64,000 nucleotides of DNA from Rhizobium freirei PRF 81 (lineage in GTDB: Bacteria > Pseudomonadota > Alphaproteobacteria > Rhizobiales > Rhizobiaceae): contig NZ_AQHN01000061.1 of the NCBI RefSeq assembly GCF_000359745.1, positions 186,001 to 250,000 of the forward strand. Direction: 5' to 3'. Below are positions 43,684 through 52,935 of this stretch, in pieces. Below the pieces are notes generated by a model. It did no database searches, was not told the origin of the DNA, and was given only the letters and a program-made list of their open reading frames with translations. Every line of letters begins with the position of its first letter. The first letter of the stretch is position 1. The translations under genes were made by a program, and so were the position numbers.

Positions 43684-45789
43684 TCATCCCGCCCGCAGGA
43701 AGCGGATCGCTTCGTCGCGGCGGAAGAGATAGAGCAGGGTGCGCACCGCCACACCGCGCTCGCTCGTCAGCTCCGGATCGCGTTCGATCAGATAGGCGGC
43801 ATCCTTGCGGGCGATTTCCAGAAGATCGGCATGCGCCTCAAGACTGGCAATGCGGAAGCCGGGCGTGCCGGACTGACGCGTGCCGAGAAGCTCGCCTTCG
43901 CCGCGCAGCTTCAAGTCCTCCTCAGCAATGCGGAAGCCGTCCTCTGTGTCGCGCATGATCGACAGTCGCGCATGGCCGGTCTCGCCAAGTGGCCCCTTGT
44001 AGAGCAGGATGCAGGTGGAGGCTTCGTCGCCACGGCCGACACGCCCGCGCAGCTGATGCAGCTGTGCAAGGCCGAAACGCTCGGCATGCTCGATCACCAT
44101 GATCGTCGCATCCGGCACATCGACACCGACTTCCACCACCGTCGTGGCGACCAGCAGGCGGATTTCGCCATTCTTGAAGGCCATCATGACGGCATCTTTT
44201 TCCGGGCCACTCATCCGGCCATGGATGAGGCCAATGCCCGGCCCGAGTGCCTTGGTCAGCGTCTCATGACGCTCTTCGACGGACATTAAATCGGATTCTT
44301 CGGATTCCTCCACAAGTGGGCATATCCAATAGGCTTTTTTGCCTTCTGACAGCGCACTTTTCAGACGGGCGACGATGTCGCCTGTTCTCTCGTTCGGGAT
44401 AGTGATCGTCTGGATCGGCTTGCGGCCTGCCGGCTTCTCGGTAAGTTTGGAAACGTCCATATCGCCAAAGGCGGCCAGCACCAGCGTCCGCGGTATCGGC
44501 GTTGCGGTCATGACGAGCATATGCGGCGAGATGCCCTTCGCGGTCAGGCGCAGGCGCTGATGGACGCCGAAGCGATGCTGCTCGTCGACGACAGCCAGCA
44601 TGAGATTGGCATAGGCGACGCTGTCCTGGAACAAGGCATGCGTGCCGATGACGATCTGCGCCTCGCCGGAGGCGATGCGTTCCAGGATCACATCCCGCTC
44701 ACGCCCCTTCGTGCGACCTGTAAGAACTTCGACGGAAAGGTTTGCACTCGCAGCGAATTTCGAGATCGTCGCGTAGTGTTGGCGTGCCAAGATTTCGGTC
44801 GGCGCCATCAACACGGCCTGGCCGCCGCTTTCGATCACGGCGGCAATCGCCATCAAGGCAACCAGCGTCTTTCCCGCGCCGACGTCGCCTTGCAGCAGCC
44901 GGAGCATGCGCTCTGTGCCGGCCATATCCTTGAGAATATCCGCGACCGCGTCGCGCTGACTATTCGTCATGAAGAAGGGCAGGGATTCCAATATCTTGTT
45001 GCTGATTTCTCCAGTGGCGCGCACGGGTTGGCCGGCAACCTTGCGCAGCCTTTGACGCACGAGAGAGAGCGACAATTGCCCCGCGAGGAATTCATCATAA
45101 GCAAGCCGGCGGCGTGCCGGCGCCTGCGGGTCGATATCGGCGGCGTCCCGTGGCGTATGCAGCATATGGAAACTGTCGGAGATCGAGGGAAAGCCCTGCT
45201 TCTGGGCAAGGGCGATGTCATCCCATTCGGGTAGTTGCGGAATGCGTGGGAGTGCCCCCTCGATGGTCTTGCGCAGGAACTTCGGTGTCAGGCCCGCGGT
45301 CAGCGGGTAGACCGGTTCGACCAGCGGCAGGTTTTCCGCCTCGCTCTCGCGCATGATATAGTCGGGATGCACCATCGACGGCCGGCCATTGAACCAGTCG
45401 ACCTTGCCGCTGACCGTGACGGTCTCGTCGATCGGCAGCTGCTTTTCCAGCCATTGCGCCTTGCCGCGGAAGAAGACCAGCGCAAGCTCGCCGGTTTCGT
45501 CATGCAGATAGACGCGGTAGGGCACATTGCTGCGTGCATTGGGCGGCGGCTGATGCCGGTCGACACGGCCGGTAATGGTGACGATGGCTCCTTGCGGCGC
45601 TCGGGCGATACCCGGCTGTTCGCGCCGGTCGATGATCGAATGCGGCGCGTGGAAAATGAGGTCGACGACGCGGCAGTCGTCGATCGTTTCGCGGTCGAGC
45701 AGCTTCGCCAGCAGCTCGGATACCTTCGGCCCGACGCCGGGCAGCGAAGAGATTGAGGCAAACAACGGATCGAGGATGGCGGGACGCAT
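43684..45789 (-). CDS. recG: ATP-dependent DNA helicase RecG
   Basis: 701-residue superfamily-2 helicase that remodels stalled replication forks and Holliday junctions. N-terminal wedge/OB region (ISSLPGVGPKVSELLAKLLD; GAIVTITGRVDRHQPPPNAR). Helicase motifs: GDVGAGKTLVALMAIAA (I), VVDEQHRFGVHQR (II), MTATPIPRTL (III), and GVDVPDATIMVIEHAERFGL and QLHQLRGRVGRGDE (V-VI). Start ATG 45789 gives MRPAILDPLFASISSLPGVG, the family start; open frame upstream is not supported. Divergent from sdhE-mfd, the usual order recG|sdhE-mfd in Rhizobium. Confidence 0.96.
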   Translation of the reverse strand: MRPAILDPLFASISSLPGVGPKVSELLAKLLDRETIDDCRVVDLIFHAPHSIIDRREQPGIARAPQGAIVTITGRVDRHQPPPNARSNVPYRVYLHDETGELALVFFRGKAQWLEKQLPIDETVTVSGKVDWFNGRPSMVHPDYIMRESEAENLPLVEPVYPLTAGLTPKFLRKTIEGALPRIPQLPEWDDIALAQKQGFPSISDSFHMLHTPRDAADIDPQAPARRRLAYDEFLAGQLSLSLVRQRLRKVAGQPVRATGEISNKILESLPFFMTNSQRDAVADILKDMAGTERMLRLLQGDVGAGKTLVALMAIAAVIESGGQAVLMAPTEILARQHYATISKFAASANLSVEVLTGRTKGRERDVILERIASGEAQIVIGTHALFQDSVAYANLMLAVVDEQHRFGVHQRLRLTAKGISPHMLVMTATPIPRTLVLAAFGDMDVSKLTEKPAGRKPIQTITIPNERTGDIVARLKSALSEGKKAYWICPLVEESEESDLMSVEERHETLTKALGPGIGLIHGRMSGPEKDAVMMAFKNGEIRLLVATTVVEVGVDVPDATIMVIEHAERFGLAQLHQLRGRVGRGDEASTCILLYKGPLGETGHARLSIMRDTEDGFRIAEEDLKLRGEGELLGTRQSGTPGFRIASLEAHADLLEIARKDAAYLIERDPELTSERGVAVRTLLYLFRRDEAIRFLRAG

Positions 45790-45962
45790 GGCCGGCAAAA
45801 TGCGACGGGCAGGGCACATTTGGCAAGGGGCGGCGGAGAACTCGGCTCCATCGAGCCCAACACTCCCCGGAAAATTGCATCGCAGGCGCTTTTTTCTGAA
45901 AAACCGGTTCCCACCTTACGACGCTGGTTTTATAGAGACGCATCAACATAAAGGTGTTTTTG

Positions 45963-46277
45963 ATGACTGGGCTGACCCTCAGCAGTGCCGATCTCGATCC
46001 TCGCCGCCGGCGCATCCTTTTCCGCTGTTGGCATCGCGGCATCCGCGAGATGGATCTGGTCTTCGGCCAGTTTGCCGATAACGAGTTGCCAAACCTCCCC
46101 GAGGCCGATCTCGATGAACTCGAGCGTATCATGGCCGAGGAGGACAATGATCTCCTCAAGTGGATTCTCGGCAGCGAGCCGACGCCGCAGCATATGCAGA
46201 CGCCGATGTTTGAGCGCTTGACATCCTACAAGCCAGATTTCGAAGAGATCGCCGAAAGGTTTGGATTGACGAAATGA
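45963..46277 (+). CDS. sdhE: Succinate dehydrogenase assembly factor SdhE
   Basis: 104-residue small helical protein that promotes attachment of FAD to the SdhA flavoprotein. Family motif RRILFRCWHRGIREMDLVFG (R-G-x-x-E-M-D), and PNLPEADLDELERIMAEEDN. The ATG at 45963 gives MTGLTLSSADLDPRRRRILF; in-frame GTG/TTG codons lie 3-9 bases upstream. Its stop overlaps the mfd start (ATGA), so the two are coupled. Confidence 0.93.
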   Translation: MTGLTLSSADLDPRRRRILFRCWHRGIREMDLVFGQFADNELPNLPEADLDELERIMAEEDNDLLKWILGSEPTPQHMQTPMFERLTSYKPDFEEIAERFGLTK

Positions 46278-49200
46278 TCCCCGGTTTCGACGCGAAAAAG
46301 GTGCTCGCCGCAAGCGAGCCGCTGACGGTCGGCCATGTGCCGGCCGGTATGGAGCCATTCCTGCTTGCTGATCTGGCACGAGCCGGCCAGCCGGTCGCCT
46401 ATGTCATGTCAGACGGTCAGCACATGGCCGATGTCGAACAGATACTCGGCTTCATCGCGCCCGAAATACCGGTTCTCACTCTGCCAGCCTGGGATTGCCT
46501 TCCCTACGACCGCGTCTCGCCGAGTTCCGATACCTCGGCCCGCCGCCTGGCTGCGCTCTCCGGCCTGATCGCGCATCATCGCAAGCCGCATGCGGCAATC
46601 GTGCTTGTCACGGTCAATGCCATGCTGCAGAAGGTGGCGCCGCAGGAGGTGATCGAGAGCCTGGCGTTTTCCGCCCGGCCCGGCAATCAGGTGCGGATGG
46701 ATGATATTGCCAGCCGCCTGGAGCGCAATGGTTTCGACCGTGTCGCGACCGTGCGCGAGGTCGGTGAATTCGCCGTGCGCGGCGGCATTCTCGACGTCTT
46801 CGTTCCTGGCACGGAAGAGCCGGTGCGCCTCGATTTCTTCGGGGATACGCTGGAAAGCATCCGCAGCTTCGATCCCGCCAGCCAGCGCACGACGGGGCAG
46901 GTGCGCTCGCTCGATCTCAATCCGATGAGCGAAGTGACGCTGACGCCGGATACGATCAGCCGCTTCCGCAAGAATTACCTCTCGGCCTTCGGCGCCGCCA
47001 CGCGCGACGATGCGCTCTATGTCGCCGTTTCCGAAGGTCGTCGTTACGCCGGCATGGAACACTGGCTGCCACTGTTCTACGAGAAGCTGGAGACGGTATT
47101 CGACTATCTCAAGGGCTTCCGGCTGGTGAGCGACCACACGGTACGCGAGGCCGCTGAGGAGCGCTCCAAGCTCGTCTTCGACTATTACGATGCTCGCCTG
47201 AACTCCGGTCAGCAGGGCAAGGGCCAGATGGCGCAGGGCACGCCATACAAGCCCGTTACCCCGGGCCAGCTCTATCTCGATGGCAAAGCCTTCGGTAATG
47301 CGCTCGATGCCTTCGGCGCCATCCGCATATCGCCGTTCAACGAGCATGAGGGTGAGGCACGCCGCGTTGTGAGCCTAGACGCCCGCCAGGGGCCCCGCTG
47401 GGCACGCTCCGCCACCGATAGCGCCGACAGCGAGCGGGTCAACGTCTTCGACGCTGTCGTCAAGCATATTGCAGACAAGCGTGCCACTGGCAGCAAAGTG
47501 CTGATCACAGCCTGGACCGAAGGCTCGCTCGACCGCCTGCTGCAGGTGCTATCAGAGCATGGGCTGGCACGCGTCAAGACAATCGAGGCTTTCAAGGATC
47601 TTGGTGGTTTGGCCAAAGGCGAGGCGGCCGCCGCCGTGCTCAGCCTGGAAGCCGGTTTCGAGGCCGGCGATCTCGTCATCATCGGCGAGCAGGACATTCT
47701 TGGCGACCGCATGGTGCGCCGCTCCAAGCGCCGCAAGCGCGCGGCCGATTTCATCTCGGAAGTGGCAGGCCTGGACGAGGGCTCGATCGTCGTTCACGCC
47801 GAGCATGGTATCGGCCGTTTCGTCGGCCTCAAGACCATCGAGGCAGCCGGCGCGCCGCATGCCTGCCTTGAATTGCTCTATGCCGACGATGCCAAGTTGT
47901 TCCTGCCGGTCGAAAACATCGATCTTCTGTCACGCTATGGCGGCGAAGGTACAGAGGCGCAGCTCGACAAGCTCGGCGGCGGCGCCTGGCAGATGCGCAA
48001 AGCCAAGCTCAAGAAACGCCTGCTCGATATGGCGGGCGCCTTGATCCGCGTTGCGGCCGAACGCCTGACGCGCCACGCGCCTGTATTGGCGACGCCGGAC
48101 GGCCTCTATGACGAGTTTGCCGCGCGCTTCCCCTATGACGAGACCGACGATCAGATGAACGCCATCGAGGCGGTGCGCGAGGATCTCGGTGCCGGCCGGC
48201 CGATGGACCGCCTCGTCTGCGGCGACGTCGGCTTCGGCAAGACGGAAGTAGCATTGCGCGCCGCCTTCGTCGCGGCAATGAACGGCGCACAGGTCGCCGT
48301 CGTCGTGCCGACGACCTTGCTTGCCCGCCAGCACTTCAAGACCTTCTCGGAGCGCTTCCGCGGCCTGCCGATCCGGATACAGCAGGCGTCACGCCTGGTC
48401 GGCGCCAAGGATCTGGCGCTTACCAAGAAGGAAGTGGCGGAAGGCAAGACCGATATCGTCGTCGGCACGCATGCGCTGCTTGGCTCCGGCATCAGCTTCG
48501 CCAATCTTGGCCTGCTCGTCATCGACGAGGAGCAGCATTTCGGCGTCAAGCACAAGGAGCGCCTGAAGGAACTGAAGAGCGACGTGCATGTGCTGACGCT
48601 GTCGGCGACGCCGATCCCGCGCACACTGCAGCTTGCGATGACGGGTGTGCGCGAACTGTCGCTCATCACCACGCCGCCGGTCGACCGCATGGCGGTGCGC
48701 ACCTTCATTTCGCCCTTCGATTCCCTCGTGATCCGTGAAACGCTGATGCGCGAGCATTATCGCGGCGGCCAGAGCTTCTATGTCTGCCCGCGGCTTGCCG
48801 ATCTCGCCGATATCCACGCCTTCCTGCAGTCGGATGTGCCGGAGCTGAAGGTGGCGGTCGCCCACGGCCAGATGCCGGCCGGCGAGCTGGAAGACATCAT
48901 GAATGCCTTCTACGAAGGTCGTTATGACGTGCTGCTATCGACCACCATCGTCGAATCCGGTCTCGACGTGCCGACAGCCAACACGCTGATCGTCCATCGC
49001 GCCGATATGTTCGGCCTTGCCCAGCTCTATCAGCTTCGCGGCCGTGTCGGTCGCTCCAAGGTGCGCGCCTTCGCGCTCTTCACCCTGCCGGTCAACAAGG
49101 TGCTGACCACGACGGCCGAGCGTCGGTTGAAGGTGCTGCAGTCGCTCGACACGCTCGGCGCCGGCTTCCAGCTCGCCAGCCACGATCTAGACATCCGCGG

Positions 49201-49774
49201 CGCCGGCAATCTGCTCGGCGAAGAACAGTCCGGTCATATCAAGGAAGTCGGCTTCGAGCTTTACCAGCAGATGCTCGAGGAGGCTGTCGCCGAGGTCAAG
49301 GGCGTCGACGAGATCCAGGATACCGGCTGGTCGCCGCAGATCTCCGTCGGCACGCCGGTTATGATCCCAGACGATTACGTGCCGGATCTGCATCTGCGCA
49401 TGGCGCTCTATCGCCGCCTCGGCGAGATCACCGAAATCAAGGAGATCGACGGTTTCGGTGCCGAAATGATCGACCGTTTCGGGCCGATGCCGATCGAGGT
49501 CCAGCACCTGCTGAAGATCGTCTACATCAAGTCGCTCTGCCGCATCGCCAATGTCGAGAAGCTGGACGCCGGCCCGAAGGGCGTCGTCGTGCAGTTCCGC
49601 AACAAGGAATTCCCCAACCCGGCCAACCTCGTCGGCTATATCGCGAAGCAGGGCACGATGGCGAAGATCCGCCCCGACCAGAGCGTCTTCCTGACCCGTG
49701 ACCTGCCGACGCCGGAAAAGCGGCTGCAGGGCGCGGCAGTTGTTATGACTCAGTTGGCGGAATTGGCAAAATAG
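46274..49774 (+). CDS. mfd: Transcription-repair coupling factor Mfd
   Basis: 1166-residue ATP-driven translocase that removes RNA polymerase stalled at lesions and recruits UvrA. N-terminal UvrB-like domain (TLPAWDCLPYDRVSPSSDTS, EFAVRGGILDVFVPGTEEPV). The CarD-like RNA-polymerase interaction domain is VVHAEHGIGRFVGLKTIEAA. RecG-like helicase: Walker A CGDVGFGKTEVALRAAFVAA, Walker B VIDEEQHFGVKHKERLKEL, ATPIPRTLQLAMTGVRELSL, and the RGRVGRSKVRAFALF motif. A C-terminal TRCF domain follows. Full length. Follows sdhE with ATGA overlap; a hairpin follows at 49814. Confidence 0.97.
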   Translation: MIPGFDAKKVLAASEPLTVGHVPAGMEPFLLADLARAGQPVAYVMSDGQHMADVEQILGFIAPEIPVLTLPAWDCLPYDRVSPSSDTSARRLAALSGLIAHHRKPHAAIVLVTVNAMLQKVAPQEVIESLAFSARPGNQVRMDDIASRLERNGFDRVATVREVGEFAVRGGILDVFVPGTEEPVRLDFFGDTLESIRSFDPASQRTTGQVRSLDLNPMSEVTLTPDTISRFRKNYLSAFGAATRDDALYVAVSEGRRYAGMEHWLPLFYEKLETVFDYLKGFRLVSDHTVREAAEERSKLVFDYYDARLNSGQQGKGQMAQGTPYKPVTPGQLYLDGKAFGNALDAFGAIRISPFNEHEGEARRVVSLDARQGPRWARSATDSADSERVNVFDAVVKHIADKRATGSKVLITAWTEGSLDRLLQVLSEHGLARVKTIEAFKDLGGLAKGEAAAAVLSLEAGFEAGDLVIIGEQDILGDRMVRRSKRRKRAADFISEVAGLDEGSIVVHAEHGIGRFVGLKTIEAAGAPHACLELLYADDAKLFLPVENIDLLSRYGGEGTEAQLDKLGGGAWQMRKAKLKKRLLDMAGALIRVAAERLTRHAPVLATPDGLYDEFAARFPYDETDDQMNAIEAVREDLGAGRPMDRLVCGDVGFGKTEVALRAAFVAAMNGAQVAVVVPTTLLARQHFKTFSERFRGLPIRIQQASRLVGAKDLALTKKEVAEGKTDIVVGTHALLGSGISFANLGLLVIDEEQHFGVKHKERLKELKSDVHVLTLSATPIPRTLQLAMTGVRELSLITTPPVDRMAVRTFISPFDSLVIRETLMREHYRGGQSFYVCPRLADLADIHAFLQSDVPELKVAVAHGQMPAGELEDIMNAFYEGRYDVLLSTTIVESGLDVPTANTLIVHRADMFGLAQLYQLRGRVGRSKVRAFALFTLPVNKVLTTTAERRLKVLQSLDTLGAGFQLASHDLDIRGAGNLLGEEQSGHIKEVGFELYQQMLEEAVAEVKGVDEIQDTGWSPQISVGTPVMIPDDYVPDLHLRMALYRRLGEITEIKEIDGFGAEMIDRFGPMPIEVQHLLKIVYIKSLCRIANVEKLDAGPKGVVVQFRNKEFPNPANLVGYIAKQGTMAKIRPDQSVFLTRDLPTPEKRLQGAAVVMTQLAELAK

Positions 49775-49813
49775 GAGACGCAGCTTCGCTTTGCGGCCTT
49801 TTCCGAACAGCAT

Positions 49814-49852
49814 TTTCGGCCCCGGCGAGCTATCTGCTGCGCGGGGCCGAAA
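49814..49852. terminator. Hairpin after mfd
   Basis: TTTCGGCCCCG pairs with CGGGGCCGAAA (11 bases) around a 17-base loop between the convergent mfd and ridA genes. No U run, so possibly factor-dependent or a bidirectional block. Confidence 0.6.
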
Positions 49853-49865
49853 TCTGTCATGGGCT

Positions 49866-50282
49866 TCACGCCGCCTGTGAGTGACTAGCTGCATCCGGAA
49901 TACGCGCTATAACTTTGATTTCAAAATCGAAACCCGCCAGCCAGTTAACGCCGATCGCCGTCCAGTTCGGGTAGGGCGCTTCATTGAAGATCCTGTTCTT
50001 GACAGCCATGATCATTCCGAACTGGTTTTCCGGGTCGGTGTGGAACGTGGTGACGTCAACAATATCGTCAAAAGTGCAGCCGCCCGCCTCCAAGGTTGCT
50101 CGCAGATTGTCGAAGGCGAGCTGGACCTGACGCTCGAAATCCGGCTCCGGGCTCCCATCTGCGCGGCTGCCGACTTGACCCGAAACGAATAGAAGATCAC
50201 CGGAACGGATTGCGGCGGAATAGCCATGTTCTTCGTAGAGAGCATGTCTGTCCGCGGGAAAGATCGCATTGCGCTTCGTCAT
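49866..50282 (-). CDS. RidA/YjgF-family protein
   Basis: 138 residues. Segments: YSAAIRSGDLLFVSGQVGSR, FERQVQLAFDNLRATLEAGG, FDDIVDVTTFHTDPENQF, and the C-terminal signature WTAIGVNWLAGFDFEIKVIA-RIP. RidA proteins deaminate reactive enamine/imine intermediates; this one belongs to a RidA-like subgroup whose substrate is unknown. ATG at 50282 is chosen over a longer frame, giving MTKRNAIFPADRHALYEEHG. It is divergent from a TetR regulator gene, and TTGACA on its strand (50405-50410) is flanked by two palindromes, so TetR probably controls it. Confidence 0.88.
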   Translation of the reverse strand: MTKRNAIFPADRHALYEEHGYSAAIRSGDLLFVSGQVGSRADGSPEPDFERQVQLAFDNLRATLEAGGCTFDDIVDVTTFHTDPENQFGMIMAVKNRIFNEAPYPNWTAIGVNWLAGFDFEIKVIARIPDAASHSQAA

Positions 50283-50366
50283 TACAGCCTGCTTTCGCTT
50301 GTGTTGATAGAAGAAATTAAAGGGCCGCAATCTTGCGCGGCATTTAAAAGCACCGCTTCATTTGAT

Positions 50367-50379
50367 ATACGGTCCGTAT
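50367..50379. promoter_or_regulatory. TetR operator site 1
   Basis: ATACGGTCCGTAT is a perfect 13-base palindrome in the ridA-tetR gap. It lies just downstream of the probable ridA -10 region and is followed by GTGAAAT, which is repeated after site 2. Confidence 0.7.
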
Positions 50380-50415
50380 GTGAAATAGTGTCGCGTGCGC
50401 TGCGTGTCAATTCAA

Positions 50416-50428
50416 ATACGAAGCGTAT
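50416..50428. promoter_or_regulatory. TetR operator site 2
   Basis: ATACGAAGCGTAT, ATACG-N3-CGTAT, followed by GTGAAAT as at site 1. Its centre is 49 bases from that of site 1, and it adjoins the ridA -35 (TTGACA on the minus strand) and is 19 bases before the tetR ATG. Confidence 0.7.
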
Positions 50429-50446
50429 GTGAAATTTGAGGGTAAA

Positions 50447-51040
50447 ATGGCCAAACGCCTGGAAACGATGGAAGAGAACCGCAACAAGCTCGTTGCCGCC
50501 GCGCGAAAAGCTTTCGCCGATAGGGGATTTGCAGCCGCGTCGATGGACGAGTTGACGGCGGATGTCGGACTGACAAGGGGCGCACTTTATCACAATTTCG
50601 GTGACAAGAGGGGGCTGTTTGCCGCTGTCGTCCATCAGATCGACAGCGAAATGGCCTTGCGGGCTAAGGAGATCGCCAGACTGGCGGATGGTGATTGGCA
50701 AAGACTGTTGGCGGAAGGCGAAGCCTATATCGAAATGGCTCTCGATCCGGAGGTTCAACGCATTGTTTTGCTCGACGGCCCGGCGGTGTTGGGTGATCCA
50801 TCGAAATGGCCCAGTCAGAACAGCTGTCTCGCGGCGACCCGGCAGACGGTTTCAACACTTCTGGAGCGAAAGGTCATCAAGCCGCTCGATGAGGAAGCCG
50901 CCGCCCGGCTCCTCTCCGGCGCAGCATTGAATGCCGCCCTCTGGGTTGCTGCCAGCGACAGCCCCAAGGAAGTGCTTCCCAAGGCGATAGAGGCGTTCCG
51001 GGCGATAGCGTCGGGATTGCTGGCCGTGGATCAAAGCTGA
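50447..51040 (+). CDS. TetR-family transcriptional regulator
   Basis: 197 residues. N-terminal helix-turn-helix is textbook TetR: KLVAAARKAFADRGFAAASM, DELTADVGLTRGALYHNFGD-KRGLF. The C-terminal ligand domain is helical and unassigned. ATG at 50447 (GAGGG five bases upstream) is preferred over the GTG at 50429 that lies inside an operator. Divergent from ridA with two shared palindromic operators between them, the normal design of an autoregulated TetR that also controls its neighbour. Ligand unknown. Confidence 0.9.
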   Translation: MAKRLETMEENRNKLVAAARKAFADRGFAAASMDELTADVGLTRGALYHNFGDKRGLFAAVVHQIDSEMALRAKEIARLADGDWQRLLAEGEAYIEMALDPEVQRIVLLDGPAVLGDPSKWPSQNSCLAATRQTVSTLLERKVIKPLDEEAAARLLSGAALNAALWVAASDSPKEVLPKAIEAFRAIASGLLAVDQS

Positions 51041-51116
51041 CGTATTATTCGCCCCGCAAAGCTGCAGAGCGACGATGGGGAGTTGCAAGCGCACAATTGC
51101 TTTCGTGGCTGCCTAC

Positions 51117-52031
51117 CTAGAAAGTGCCGAGGAAAGCCGATGCTGCCAGCAAGACGCCCGTCAGGATATTTGCTAGGAATAGCCGGTAGTTGACTTCGGG
51201 ACGAGCGATATCGAGACGCCAGATCTGCCAGCCAAGATGCGCGGCGATGACCAGCATTCCGATGTCGTAGGCTGGAGACATGCCGACCAACCACCCGCCA
51301 GCCGACCATGCTACAATCGCAACAGCGTAGAACAGAGCAATATATGTCTTGCCGCGCTTACCGAACAGGATTGCCGTCGACTTCAGGCCGAGACGCGTAT
51401 CATCTCTAACATCGACATAGGCATAAACGGTGTCGTAGCCGATCTGCCAGGCAATTGCGCCAATCCACATCAGAATCGCACCAGTTGGCACTTCGCCGGT
51501 AACTTCCGACCAGGCCATCAGCATCCCCCAATTGAACGCTGCGCCAAGCACTGCCTGAGGCCAATGCGTGAAGCGTTTGCAAAGAGGATAGATGAAGACG
51601 AGTGGCAGTACGCAGATGGCGACAAGGCGCGTGAAGGGCGTCAGGAAGAAAAGAAGCAAAGCGGCGAGGACGAGTTCCGTCCCCAGAAACGATATGGCCT
51701 GTGGCAAGCCGATCTGGCGGCTCGCCAAGGGCCGAAAGCGGGTGCGTTCGACGTGGCCGTCGAATTTCCGATCGGCGATATCATTGACGGTCGAACCCGC
51801 GCTTCTCATCAGCAAGGCGCCGAGAGAGAAGATCAACAGATGCCGGAAGTCTGGAAAACCATGGGACGCCTGGATAAGCGCTGCCCAGCAGGGAAAAAGC
51901 GTAAGCCACGTGCCCACGGGCCGATCCAGACGTGCGAGCCGGGCATAGGGTCGCCATGCCGATGGCAAATGACGATCCACCCAGTCTCCGAGTTTTATGT
52001 CACTTAGGTCCGGGCGGCTGGAAGTATGCAT
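51117..52031 (-). CDS. ubiA: 4-hydroxybenzoate polyprenyltransferase UbiA
   Basis: 304-residue membrane prenyltransferase that attaches the polyprenyl chain to 4-hydroxybenzoate in ubiquinone synthesis. The first Asp-rich motif is NDIADRKFDGHVERTRFRPL (N-D-x-x-D) and the second is YAYVDVRDDTRLGLKSTAI (D-x-x-D), with about eight hydrophobic helices. The ATG at 52031 gives MHTSSRPDLSDIKLGDWVDR; a longer frame to 52064 starts with TTG and is less likely. The family also contains heme O and menaquinone enzymes, but the RLDRPVGTWLTLFPCWAAL segment fits UbiA. Confidence 0.93.
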   Translation of the reverse strand: MHTSSRPDLSDIKLGDWVDRHLPSAWRPYARLARLDRPVGTWLTLFPCWAALIQASHGFPDFRHLLIFSLGALLMRSAGSTVNDIADRKFDGHVERTRFRPLASRQIGLPQAISFLGTELVLAALLLFFLTPFTRLVAICVLPLVFIYPLCKRFTHWPQAVLGAAFNWGMLMAWSEVTGEVPTGAILMWIGAIAWQIGYDTVYAYVDVRDDTRLGLKSTAILFGKRGKTYIALFYAVAIVAWSAGGWLVGMSPAYDIGMLVIAAHLGWQIWRLDIARPEVNYRLFLANILTGVLLAASAFLGTF

Positions 52032-52172
52032 CGTCGAAATCCAGTGGCTGAGTCGACGACGCAAAATCGAGATTTTTGTCTATGCCGCAACGACCGCAAG
52101 CGGCGACGCCACTTATTCGGCAGGTAACGTCGGCGGTCTCCCTTGTGCAATCAAGCTATCACCGACCGCTGG

Positions 52173-52844
52173 TCAATTCATCCCGGCCCGAGCCTCGGCC
52201 TTCATCTTGGCGATGTCTCTCAGCGCCCCGGCAAGTACATCCGGCGTCTGCGCGCCGCTGACCGCATATTGCTGATCGAAGATGAAGAAGGGGACGCCGG
52301 TGACGCCGATCTTCTGGGCAGCTTCGATCTCGCCGATGATCAGGTCGCGGTCGGCATCGGAGGCAAGCAGCGTTGCGATGACGGAGCGGTCGAGGCCGGC
52401 CCTTTCGGCGATATCGAGCAGAACCGCGTGATCGCCGACATTGCGGCCCTCTTCGAAATTGGCCTTGAACAGCGCGTTGACGACCTTGTCCTGCTTCTCG
52501 CGGCTCTCGGTCACGGCCCAATGGATGAGGCGGTGTGCGTCGAGCGTGTTGGGGCCGATCTTGATGGCGTCGAAATCGAACTTGATTCCCACTTCCCGGC
52601 CGAGATCGCTCAGCATCTTGTGCCCTTGCGCGACACGCTCCGCGCCGCCGAGTTTCTGCTCGAGCGCCTTCTTCTGGTCGACGCCTTCGGGCGGATAGTC
52701 GGGGTTCAGGCGGTAGGGGCGCCAGTTGAGGTCGACGCCCACTTCATCCTGCACCTCGGCAATCGCCAGCTCCAGCCGGGCCTTGCCGAGATAGCACCAT
52801 GGGCAGACGACGTCCGAGACAATATCGATCGTGATGCGTTCCAT
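52173..52844 (-). CDS. DsbA-family oxidoreductase, FrnE type
   Basis: 223-residue thioredoxin-fold protein without signal peptide. The active site is VVCPWCYLGK with C14-P-W-C17, and the cis-proline loop is GVTGVPFFIFDQQYAVSGAQ. FrnE-type proteins are cytosolic isomerase/oxidoreductase-like proteins; substrate unknown. ATG 52844 gives MERITIDIVSDVVCPWC. It lies upstream of ubiA on the same strand with a 141-base gap, and downstream of the SBP gene separated by a hairpin. Confidence 0.9.
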   Translation of the reverse strand: MERITIDIVSDVVCPWCYLGKARLELAIAEVQDEVGVDLNWRPYRLNPDYPPEGVDQKKALEQKLGGAERVAQGHKMLSDLGREVGIKFDFDAIKIGPNTLDAHRLIHWAVTESREKQDKVVNALFKANFEEGRNVGDHAVLLDIAERAGLDRSVIATLLASDADRDLIIGEIEAAQKIGVTGVPFFIFDQQYAVSGAQTPDVLAGALRDIAKMKAEARAGMN

Positions 52845-52904
52845 GGTTCCGTCCTTTCGGTTTCAGGCAATTCCCCTCCATCTAGGCCTTTGTGGCGATG
52901 GCTT

Positions 52905-52932
52905 CAACCGGTTACCGAAAGGGAACCGGTTG
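52905..52932. terminator. Hairpin after the orphan binding-protein gene
   Basis: CAACCGGTT-N10-AACCGGTTG, a perfect 9-base stem beginning four bases beyond the stop of the minus-strand binding-protein gene. There is no U run. Confidence 0.45.
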
Positions 52933-52935
52933 ACA

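Noticed and set aside
43196..43732. 178-codon plus-strand frame (Ser/Arg/Pro-rich)
   Set aside because: Out-of-frame shadow of the phytase-like gene, running into convergent recG.
51237..52007. 256-codon plus-strand frame inside ubiA
   Set aside because: Antisense of a clear UbiA with both Asp-rich motifs.
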